Source: Neurospora tetrasperma FGSC 2508 (Eukaryota > Ascomycota > Sordariomycetes > Sordariales > Sordariaceae). From it: DNA of 64,000 nt. Position numbers and translations under genes: made by a program. Below the pieces are notes generated by a model that was given only the letters and a program-made list of their open reading frames with translations, did not search any database and was not told the DNA's origin. Where the stretch lies: NCBI RefSeq assembly GCF_000213175.1, contig NW_009799100.1, positions 186,001 through 250,000 of the forward strand, given 5' to 3'. Below, one piece after another: positions 22,141 through 32,900 of this stretch (position 1 is the first letter of the stretch; every line of letters begins with the position of its first letter).

Positions 22141-22497
22141 AGGTATACACCAGCGGGTGAGGGGGCTGGCTGGCAATACGACCACAGGGTGGAGTGGGCT
22201 GGCTGCTCTGCCTCGGTTGTGGCAATACTTGCCCACGACTGCGGGAAGTTCCCTCCAAGTCGGCGAGGGTAGATGCCGGAGCAACCTCCTCATGACTGGG
22301 GGTGGAGTAGTATCTAAAGGTACTCAGGTGATGGAATTGATCTAATGAAGGATCATACCTAGAGGTATTCTGTGGATATATCGGGGCGGTGCTCGAGGAG
22401 TTGACTCTCCTCGTTGCTACAACCGTCGGTGCTGACCAAACCTTACAACTAAGCCAGTGAACCCGCACAAACACGTCGCCGACGAATGTCATACTCC

Positions 22498-22999
22498 TCA
22501 AATCACAAAGCAAAACTGCTCGCGCTGAGCTCGTGTCCATTCCTTCTCTAAGGTACTCTCGACATACCTTTTGAAATCGTTTTGGTTCTGAATAGCGGGG
22601 TCCTCGATGGTTAAGACATCGTCTGCTGCACCTTTGAAGCTATGCTCAACAAACATAGGGCCGAAAATGCGGAACCATCTCATAAGTTGAGTATAGAAGA
22701 GATCGTCTTCAAAGCCCATAGGGTCTCTGGAGTACGCTTGTACAATGGATGAATACACGTTACCAATGCGCGTGGCTTGGATAGTGTAGTATTCATTCAC
22801 ACTCTGCGGAGGGTTGGCGACCCACGAGTAGGTACCTATTGAACTCATGCGACATGGCGACCTTTGCGGCCTCATACGCAAGGATCGTCCGTAGATGTGG
22901 GTTGCGAACGTGTGCAATCTTATAATCTCTCTGACTGCATGTCATGTCAACGTCCCCACACGCAAAGAGACAGGACTGGACAGTATCACCCACGCTCAC
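22498..22999 (-). pseudogene. Broken protein-like ORF, unknown family
   Basis: Reading from 22999 downwards, about 55 codons look protein-like (including DYKIAHVRNPHLRTILAYEA) and end near an AGGTACCTAC stretch at about 22828-22838. From there a second frame is open to the stop at 22498, with VNEYYTIQATRIGNVYSSIV and NQNDFKRYVESTLEKEW. A 34-base GTACCT...CAGAG intron would join the frames but is too short and lacks a branch site. The simplest view is one gene disrupted at the repeat-like motif. Function unknown. Confidence 0.35.
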
Positions 23000-23000
23000 A

Positions 23001-23304
23001 ATGGACGCTGATCACCAAGAGGACAAACACGGCGCAATTATCACCCGACTCATCGCCGCTCAGTGGCAGACGGGAGCACTGGATCAGACAGCCATCAGAG
23101 AAGCGGACCAGTAAGCCGAAGGCGAAGAATGCCGCTGCCGATGAAACACCTTTCCAGTGTCCAGAACATGACTGCAGCAGGGCCCTTAGAAGAAAGGACG
23201 ACTTCGCCAGGCAGGTCAAAGTGGACTGGACCAGCGCTCCGTTGAAGCAGCCCTTCTCGATCTTGATCACTCGCTGTTGCCTGGTTTTAGCGGCGGCACT
23301 CTAG
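23001..23304 (+). pseudogene. C2H2 zinc-finger-like relic
   Basis: The ATG at 23001 gives 37 codons that end at CAGTAAGC, which resembles a splice donor. Just downstream, in another frame, is DETPFQCPEHDC then RRKDDFARQVKVD. RRKDDF-A-R-H is typical of fungal C2H2 fingers, but here the expected first zinc-binding His is Gln. I found no acceptor that joins the frames in phase. It looks like a fragment of a host C2H2 gene that has lost function. Confidence 0.35.
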
Positions 23305-23503
23305 CTCGAGCTCGGTATATTATCTTTGTCCGATCATGGCTAGAAACAGGTTGAAACAAGAACCGTCCACTCAAAAACTGCTGATATGATTTCCCCAGCT
23401 TTCATACATTTTCAACGCGTCGTGAGGAAACCCTTTGGAAGTTCCAGGTCCACAGTACCACGACCTCAACCACCGTAAGCTGGGTTGTCTACTCGCCGAA
23501 TAC

Positions 23504-24295
23504 CTAGTCATAAGAATTTTTTCTGATGAACTGACCGTGATAGAGAGGATTGACAAGGCTGTTGTTCATTCTGCCCCTTTGGGATATGGGCCGCCCTTCC
23601 AATTGGCGCATAATGGTCTCCTGCGCCATCTCTGCGGGTGCACGTGGCTGATCTTTGAGAAGGTCGTGTTTCAAGGACCCTGGATCTTGGGACGCAGTGA
23701 GTGAAACGTTGTACGGTTCATGGTCGAGGTTCCATGTCAGCCTGTAGATTCGGATTTTGACTTTGGCTGGGACATAGGCTCGAGAAGGAGATCTTGCTTT
23801 GAATTGCCATTGTAGAGTTTGGTCTACGTGTGCATCACGGTGTTGATGGCAAAGGTGAGGTGGCTGCCTGGTATTACAACAGGTCGACACCAAGCTCCCC
23901 GCTCCGAGCCGGGACAGGATGCCAAACCCCGGATAAGTTTGCCAATGCACACGCCATCCCACAAGGACAGCCGCCCACTCAAGTCCGCACTGGGAAATCC
24001 CACAAAACAGAAAGAGCAAAACCGCAATGTTCGCAGGGTCCCAACCTAGAAATGGCCGTGAGGGCGGATTCATTAACTCTCTTTGCACAAGTATTCCCCA
24101 AAGTTGCCTTTGCGGGCAAGAAGTCTGAGATCGGACAATACATCCCAACCAAGTTGTCGTTATGGGAACGGAAACAGTCGAAGCTACGGGGTTAAAGTTC
24201 TCCAATGGGCTTTCAGACCAGTCATCATACAAGCCCATAATCCGCCTAACCTCGATGACTTTATGGATCTGCCTGGAGGTGGGTATTCCCGTCAA
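23504..24295 (-). CDS. Hypothetical 263-residue ORF of unknown function
   Basis: This is the longest open frame of the gene-poor region. Both ends look protein-like (SRQIHKVIEVRRIMGLYDDW near the N-terminus; RIYRLTWNLDHEPYNVSLTA and APAEMAQETIMRQLEGRPIS near the C-terminus), while the centre (about residues 60-165) is rich in Cys/Trp/Gly and looks non-coding. It could be two exons around an unrecognised intron, a decayed gene, or chance. I recognise no domain. It lies beside other broken fragments. Confidence 0.25.
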   Translation of the reverse strand: MTGIPTSRQIHKVIEVRRIMGLYDDWSESPLENFNPVASTVSVPITTTWLGCIVRSQTSCPQRQLWGILVQRELMNPPSRPFLGWDPANIAVLLFLFCGISQCGLEWAAVLVGWRVHWQTYPGFGILSRLGAGSLVSTCCNTRQPPHLCHQHRDAHVDQTLQWQFKARSPSRAYVPAKVKIRIYRLTWNLDHEPYNVSLTASQDPGSLKHDLLKDQPRAPAEMAQETIMRQLEGRPISQRGRMNNSLVNPLYHGQFIRKNSYD

Positions 24296-24439
24296 GACGA
24301 ACCTGCTTTCTCCCTATACCTTTTAATCGTCCAAAAAGTAAACGCTACGCCCTTCGTCCATGTAGCCAAGCAAAGTCGAAGAAGCGAAAATGGAGGGTTA
24401 CCACCTCATCACCTATCAGCAACTCATTACAGATAGGTA

Positions 24440-26630
24440 ATCTGGCTTTTACTTGTTCTAGCGATCACGGAAGTCTTGGTGGCAGCTGTGTTCTTGTCCG
24501 ACTCGACATCCGAAGTGACGATGGTAGAGGCATCATTGGGTGTTTGTGTCGTGGAAGTATTGGGTTTGAGGGCTTGAAACTGTCAAGATAGGTACAGTCT
24601 GATACACGTACTTTTGGTCGCATTCAGAGCAGAGCTACCCCGGTTGGCCTTGCTGGCTTTGCGCTTCTTGGGGGCTGGCGACGTCATGTTGGTCGTCTAC
24701 CGGGAGAACAACAATGTGCTTTCTTGCCTTCACTACGGCTGCATTGGTTGAATGGGCCCTGATGATCAGCGTAGAGGTAAATAACTTGGGGTTTAAAAAA
24801 CACTGACTGTACATGGCGGGAAGCTTTGTCCAATGTTGGCCTAAAGACCAGTTCTATGACAGAGCGTCGGTGTAGCAATAGAATTTTTGATACGCGACAC
24901 TTCTGCCAAAAAATCTATCTATTCCAGTCTGGCCACACTGATGCACATTATCACCATCACCAGCATCTGGTGTTTGAGGGTTAACATTTCCAGACTTCTC
25001 GTTCTACCTGGGTAGGTACCGACCTTCTCGTAAACCCTCACGTCACTTTGGCTTTTTCCCTTCTTGTCTTGTATAACTCCATAGTATCTCCCCTCCACGC
25101 CTGCCCAGGGGCAATTTCACGAAACAAGTAACGCTTTAATAGACTTCACTATGGATTCCCCATTCTCTTCTCCATACAGCCCAAGCCCAAGCCAAAGCCC
25201 AAGCCCACCGAGCCCACACCTGCCCATCCTGGTGTCCACTCCGGGTCGTCGAAGAGGTGTAGACAACTACGAGTCCGAAAGATAAAAGTGATGATATCCC
25301 ATCCGCCCAGACTAGTACCAGTCACGACCTGGAATCCAGTCAGTTCCTAGGTACCTAGTGTTCCTGAACCTTCTGCACCTCATGAGCATGTACCTAGGCA
25401 CTTGTCCTAGTTGACACTGACTGGAAAAACCGAAATCCCCATAAATAAGTAGCCATTGTTGAAACCCACTCCAAGATTCCATCTTACACGGTTGAACCAA
25501 AGACTGAGAGACCACCTTATCTACCCAGAGTTAGGTAACTTTGGAGTTAGAGCAGGTTATAGAACGGACGGTTGACAGCAAGCAGAACTGTAAAACTGTA
25601 AACCTCGGCCATTCGCAGCTACATCATCGTTCATCGGTAGAGGTATGACAAGTGGAATGAATTCATGAGTAGGTAGACGCCGTGAAGCATCACTCGCGCA
25701 CCTGTGCTTGGTCAACACTCACACTCACTATTTTACGAGTTTATGAGTCTACATGTATGACCTACATCAGCTTTACTGTAATAATGCCGACAGTGACCCG
25801 TCCTTTCGATCAGTCTACCTAGAGGTACCTTGACTGACCTACTTCTCTCTACAACGGTTAGGTACTCATATGCACCTTATTCACGTCGACCATCCTCTAC
25901 TCCTTATCATGGACCTTGGAGTGATCTTGCACCTTACGACAGGACCTACCTAGGTATCCACAGCATGCCGATGTTGCTCCCCATTGAACCCATACTTACC
26001 CCAAATGCAATTCACCTAGAGGTAGGTATTCATGTGAACCCGAAATTAGAACATCCCCTGACATGTTCTGTTCCTCGCGGCTCCCCAACGTCGTGACCCA
26101 ACGTCCTGTCCTGAACCAGCCAAAAGTGCCCCTGTCCAATTTCCATGGCCACCTACACCAGTGATTCTCCTCACATGACATCGATTGTGCAGCTTTGCCC
26201 AGTAGTCCAGTACGCCCAGCTTCGCCCAGATACCTCTACCTATCCCCCTGCCAATGTGAACAAGCAGTCAAGATACTACATTACATTACTTGGAGGAGAG
26301 CCGAGGGAGCCAATCACCATCAAGACTTCACTTTATTTTACTAAGTTCTGTCCTCCCATCCTCATCATCCCCCCCACAACAAAAACAACACCAACCAAAC
26401 GCCCAAAATGGGATGCCCGGTTACCTACCTACCATAGGCGAATTAAGCGAGCAAGCCTATCATAATACTGTATGTACACTACCATACCTACCTAACCAAA
26501 TTGAAGCTTTGGCCTGCCTAGGTAACCAAGCTGTTGTAAATCTAGGTAAGACCCCCCATCCCTTCCATCCCTTCGTTGAGGCCCCTGACCCACATTTGGT
26601 AGGTATCTTCGATTCAAAAGGTGTAACCAT
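24440..26630. repeat. Intergenic DNA dense in CCTAGGTA/CTAGAGGTA motifs
   Basis: Variants of a short partly palindromic motif built from CCTA/TAGG recur here, for example at 25345-25359, 25390-25398, 25815-25830, 25943-25957, 26011-26030, 26418-26434 and 26517-26524. Related copies occur near 21630, 22140, 22358, 22832 and 25007. I see no gene in this stretch. Runs such as (AAGC)n and a triple AAGCTTCA repeat at 26635-26658 add to the low complexity. Confidence 0.65.
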
Positions 26631-26910
26631 AACAAGCTTCAAGCTTCAAGCTTCAAACCAAAGTAACCAGCCAAGCCAGCTACGGAGCCAACGGTTCCGG
26701 AACAAAGCAAAACCAAAAAGAAACAAAAAAGTTTAACTAAAACAAAGACTAAAAAAATCAAACTCCGAGTCCGAACTAATCCTGTCGGGGCATATTTCCG
26801 GCTTGGTAAAACTAGGGCCGTATCGTATACACTACCCAAATGGACAACTGGTTGGTGGTCGACAACTGGAACATCATGGACATCCGGTGCCGTGCTGTGC
26901 TGTACGGACG

Positions 26911-26945
26911 GTGCTGTGCTGTGCTGTGCTGTGCTGTGCTGTGCT
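26911..26945 (+). repeat. (GTGCT)7 pentanucleotide repeat
   Basis: Seven tandem GTGCT units, with three looser copies just upstream (26888-26900). A 223-codon frame on the minus strand runs across it but owes part of its length to the repeat and shows no domain. Confidence 0.9.
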
Positions 26946-29900
26946 GGAAGGAGGCGAAGGGAGCGAGCTGGAGCGAGCCAGCTGGAGCAACGAAGCCAAG
27001 CTAAGCTAAGAAGAGAGCTAAAGAAAAAACCGGTGAAGAAAAGATTTGCGGTTAGTGTCAAAAAATCCATCGGAGCTTTTGTCCTGAAGGAAGATTTCCT
27101 TTCCAAAACTCCACTTTTCAGGTACGCCGCGAATGAACGGTCGCGAGTTGTCCGCAGCCAGCTCACTTGAACCTGATTGATTGACTGACCTTGGAAGCTA
27201 ACGAAGCTTTTGGAGAGAACGGTCAGGATCGATCTTCGTCGTCCACAACTGACTGGGGACCAACCACCTGGGGAAAAAGTTAGCCTACCTAGAACAACGC
27301 TGGAATGCAAGTATAGGGCCCGCTACGCCTTGTGCTGTGTGTTGTTTTTGTAGACCCCCCCGGATGGATCCTCACCCACTCTCACTCCATGGCGTGTGCT
27401 TCACCGACTAGGTGGGTCACCATACTACCGTCCACTCCATGGTGTGCACACTACCGTGATGAGCCCCATTCAATGGCGGAGTGAACTTCCCACTCACCTT
27501 CCCCGGGATTTGGGCCGCCGCCGCATGGCACCCACGGTAGTATGTACCACGGGGCCACCAAACCACAACGGAGATGCTGGAACCGACGCGAGTTGGGCAA
27601 ACGAGAGAAATGGGCACCGCTTAGAATGAATGGGCTGATGCGGCTTTAGCCTGCATTTCATCAGCTACTGCTCACTTGCGTGATTTTCCGGGACTTGCAT
27701 ACTGTGCTTGATTTCTGCGCGATGAGGAGCATGCGCGATGGGGTGGAGATGTGTGTATGCACATCAGCTGAATCACTGGATCAGTGGTTTGTTAGTAAAG
27801 TAAACGTTACCACCCCCATTGCCCTGTCATCTGTCGGCAAGATATATCATCGGGACGCGCGCGCAACGTCTGTACATAACCCAGATCCGTCCTGGACAAC
27901 CGTGGACTCCCATTCGCTCCTTTTCCGATGCGATGCCAGTCTGTCCGCCATGTCAGTGGGACGCATACATCGACGATCGCGTGCATGGCATTTACTGCAG
28001 CGAGATCCCAAAAAGGCGGTACTTACAGTAGCGCAAAACAACTTTTCCCATGTGGTGATTGCCATGGTTTCGGATGCGTTTCAGATGCACGCTGAAAAAG
28101 TTGTTGCACGTCCATGAAGATGACTTCATCGCCCGGCAACATGTTCATCCGGAGACTAACGGCCGGAATGAAGATTGAAGCACGGAGCATCGTTCCCATC
28201 CACGCCTCGTCTTGTGCGGCTTGTGACTTCCACGTGCCAGCTCCAGCCTCCAGATCCAAAGGCCTTCAGGAGTTTTCGGTCAGTCGGGACCTGATCACAG
28301 CTTGGCCAAATGGTTGCCGCGGTTCGCGCGCCCAGATATCATCCAGCAGTCCCAAATCAGGGTCATATCCAAGAGCGGTCAATCTGTAAGTCATCGAGAT
28401 CGCAACTTAGTCGCTGCCACGACAAAAGTTACGTTAGCAGGGAGGAGAAGTGAGGCAGATTGCAATCAGGGCAAATGGGGCAGCCGGAATTGTCGTCCAT
28501 GGAAGCTTGGCTCGTGCCACCGAGCCCAATCCCACCTTTACTCACCTCGCTTTCCGGTTTTGACTCCTCGACAAGCCCAACAATTCCATCCTAACCAGCA
28601 TGCGAATTCTGCCCAACATGGCATCATGGCAATCAGCCAACTCGCTCGCTCTGTCTGCGTATCGTCCGACAATTCGCATCGATAGGTCCATTGGACCACT
28701 GTAATTCCATGGTTCGGTACGTTCTTGAGAGCCGAGGAGTGCCATCGAATGAATGCATCAAGAGAACCCCTACCCACCTCACCGAAACTGAGACCCGGTA
28801 CCTGAATCGGCATTCAACTTCAACTCCAGCGCCACTCGAGACCGTCTGACATCCGACATCCGTCCGTGATCCGTCACTGGACGGCAGGACCGTGATAATT
28901 ACCAAAGGTCTGGTATCCAATGCTTCGGATCCCAGGCTCAGATCCCCTCGTTGCAGCGTTGTTTGTCCTGCCTATTAAGGCGGCACATTCCGCCGCCGGT
29001 GTCTCCGCCCATTTTGTCTTACCCCTTCCGCTGGGACTGACCGTGAGACAGTGGACAGTAGGATCTTCTCCCCCTCCACACCCACTCAGGACGAGTTGCG
29101 GACTGTTGACCCACTTGTTCCCGCATTTCCCCCTGGCTCTCGATGTGGTTCCTCACCGGTCGGTCCACTTGGGCCACATTTCATCGGGAACCACTTCCCA
29201 TGTCACTCTCCCTTGCCGGAGAATTTCCCACACACCCCCGACAACGTTGCAAGAGGGTCTAATCCGAGCAACTGGATCCTCCATCTGTCCACTGAGAGTG
29301 CGCCCAGCAGCCCTGTACACGTAGCGTAGCGTACATCTCTAACCTAGACGTAAAAGGTTAGCGCAGTACTTCCACCATACAGTATTGAGGGGTTGAATGG
29401 TGAGGAAAACCATCATCTTTTGTACACAGAACTAGGTTATGGACCCCGCTTTGTCGATTTACCGCGCTAACCTTTGTCACCCCGATGCCTCAGTTGACTG
29501 CGAGGGAGAAAGGCCAAGGTTCACTAGCTAGATCAAGCTAGCGCCATCTACCGTGACCCGCAGCTCACCAAGGGGGGTCCAATTGCCATGCACCATGCTT
29601 TGGCCTTGATAATCCTCATCTGTACCATCCCCATAACCGACATCGAGAGATTAGATAGAACATGGAAATGGAGGTGGCAAAAGTACTAAAATGGGAAATG
29701 TGGATGGGGATGTGACCGACGAGAGTGACGAGAGTGACCAAAACTCTTGCACATCCTTTTAAGGAGAGACATGGCTAGGTCAGGGAAGGTTCCTCGTACC
29801 TGTAATCGAACCCCTGTCAGGCTGGTCGGTGGTCTTGATCCATTCTGGCGGGTTGACAGGAAATTCCCACCATCCCACCGCTCACCAGGGAGACAGGAGA

Positions 29901-32900
29901 AGAAAATAGCAAAGTTCGAATCCTTCAGCGAGGAATTGCATGCAAGACAACGACCGTGTCGTCTCTCTGCTTCTGGTCTCGTTAGCGGCAGGCAAGCATC
30001 GAAAAGGATGTCCAAGGGTATCGTCATCGTCATCAGAACTCGTGAGTCTCGGTGAGTTCTCACGATGGGCTCAGGCCTTTTCTTTCCAGATGACACCGAA
30101 AATGGATTGATAGGGATGGACAATGTTCCAACCGATGCCATCTCAGTCGTGAGCATCACAACTCCATCTCACCTCCCCAAGCAAGCAGTATTGGCAGCCG
30201 ACTCTCGATCTATACGATCCCCCAAGGTATGGGTGGTGTAATATCGTGTGATTGGGTTAAAAACCCCGAAAGAGTTATGGCTACCATCCCTGACCCAGGT
30301 CGAGCGGGCTGCCAGGACAGGGCAAGGGGACCCCATTGCCAAGCGCGATCTACAAGTGTGATCTGTCCTAATAGTATTCAACTGTCAACAGTGAGCCATC
30401 ATCTTGGCCGCGACGTGACACACGCAAGGCGAAGCCCTAACCCTTTTTCTTTTCTCTTTGGGAATGTTTGCCTGAGGATTGGACAGAGTCTGCCAGAATC
30501 GCCGACATAACACGAGAGAGCGTGTGCAAATGCGCCTCAAATCTTTGGAGGCTTGGCGGTGGGTGTGGTTATTGAAGGCCTAGGCGGCAAAAGCAACTCT
30601 GAATGCCCGGACTGGCCAGGGTGTTGGTGACCGGGGAGCTATTGCCCGCATATTGCAGAGGGTTCGTTGATTTCAAGATGCAGTTGATGCATTTGATGCT
30701 GACCGGGGGTTGCTTGTAATATCGGGCCTCCTGGCGGCGATGGCCATCGAATACCGCAGGTACGTGGAGAGATTTGCCGAAGTTGGGTTAAGGTTTGGCG
30801 TTCTCGTTTCTGACGCATTTGGCGACATCGCCATCTCAAACATGTTCACATCTGCCCCCGTGGGGAACCAACCAGACGAGGTGAGGTGTGCATCATCGCG
30901 GTGTTGTTGACACTGCGCGGTTTCTGGCGGTCTGTTTCGATTCAGCGGTTTTGGCGTGCAATGAAGAGACCGATCGCACGGCAAAGTGACAGATTCAGAG
31001 CCGGTCCCCATGGCCACGTTATCGCCTGGCTAGTGACTAGTAGGTCGCGGGATGCTGATGCTCCATTGTGATGGTCGACGACTTGACCGCACAGCGGTGA
31101 CGACAGCTGCGCCGTCTTGTTGGTTGACGTCGCGGTAGTCCAGGGTGCCCATGCGCCAAGCCCCGCCAAAGAGATCACCAGTGCTGGCGCCGGGGACCAA
31201 AGGAGGCACTAGTGTAGAGGCTTCACATGTCCCCGAACTGAAAGCGCTCGGGCACCATGGTTCGCAAGGGGCTGCCCCCCAGTGGACAGCCAGTCCGAGA
31301 GAGCCAGCGCGAGCCAGCTCTTGGGAAGATGGGCGCACGCTAGGATCGGAAAGCCCAGCAATCGTACTGCTCGATATGGTTTGGGCCATCATAATAACCA
31401 GGGCACCTTGTTCCTGGTCGGCGATCAATGCATCCCAATGCATCCAACCCCAGCCAGATCCGAGCGTGCTGGGCCATTTTCTGTTTCTATCAGCTTTACA
31501 CACCCCGGGGTGAGCAAAGGACCACCACAGAAAAAGGGGGCTCCGAATGAACACCTACCCTTGAGCAGAAAAAAGCAACGAATGCCTTAGCACCAAGCCC
31601 TGAGATTACCACGACCACCCTTCTGTGAAGTCCGTCAGCGCTGAACCTCCCTCACCTCCTTTGTCAATCTCTCGTCGGTATCCGTAGAGGCAGGTGCTTA
31701 ACCGCAATGGAAAGGAAACACAAACACAGGTCAACCATCGGTGGCAGGGATACCCCATCAAATCCTTCCGCACTCTCGCACGCACGAGACGAGAATGGAG
31801 AGGGAGAGAAGAGCCGGGCGACCTCCGGAGGCGGCTGCAGCAAACAGGGCGCCTTTACACCAGAAAGGCAGTCCCAAAGGGCGACACGGCCCAACAGCGA
31901 CAAAACCATGGGCCCAAAGCGCTCTTGTAACATGATGCGAAGAGCTCGTTTGGGATGCTCAGGAAAATCCCAGAAGGACTCACCGGTGTTGTGAGAGAAA
32001 AGACCACCAAAATAGGTTTCCTGTGCAAGCCAAGCCACCGGGCGATAGATGGCGGGTGAGAGCCCAGCTGGGCCGAAGGGCCGCAGAGGGAGCATGCTTT
32101 GCGGCAGGCAGTCTCCATTGTGAGAGACATTATCTTCCTTCAGCTTGCCATGCCGCTTATTCATGAAAAAGTGCAGCTCCAGCCGGGCAAATGTTCCCAA
32201 TCGCAGAGCATCTTCGGCACCGAACTGCTTGTGTGCACCAAATACCTATGCACAGAAGGGGATGTGAATGGCCACACTCATCAAGGTGTACAAAAAAAAA
32301 TAACAGGAGGCGGTCTCGGGCCCGTGTTTGGGGTGGGCAAAGTCGATGGAGTTGCACTCATCTCCCAGTCATGCCCGTTTTGGGACTGTGCGAACGTCAG
32401 ACTGGGAATCCACGTGTTAACGTCCGCTCGCCCTCCTCTGTTCTGACCGCTTGAGCCAGTGGGCTTAGTGTAGAAGCCGCAAGCACCATGCCGTTTCGAT
32501 CTGTGGAGTAAGCAGCCTGTCCTTCCCCCCCTGAGAGCTGCCGCATGCCTTCCGTCTGGATGAGATCTACAACGAGACCCCACGCATTTGCCCCTGTCAA
32601 CGATCCGGTGTCCATCCACACTCGTCGGAAACAGTTCGTGGCCGTGACTGCTCAGTGTTCAGAGCCTAACTTTCTGTCTACCCATCATCCCAGCTGTCAA
32701 AACGAGCATGAGATCCGTGATATCCCGGTCGTCGAGGGAGAAAGCAACACTACGCGATCGTTATAGCTCCCATACTGGGCCCGTAAAACGTTACAGCGGT
32801 TGCCCGCTGCCATCGGCTCGATTTAACTCCGCACTTGTTATTCACTTCTTTCCCGACAAGGCCTCATGGAGATCACCTAACTGATGGCGGTCCTCCCTGC

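Noticed and set aside
26639-27310. 223-codon minus-strand frame across the GTGCT repeat
   Set aside because: Its length is partly due to the repeat; it also includes long hydrophobic stretches from T-rich DNA and has no family motif.
29795-29830. B-box-like GGTTCGATTAC on the minus strand, suggesting a tRNA
   Set aside because: No pairing T stem, no A box at the right distance and no acceptor stem.
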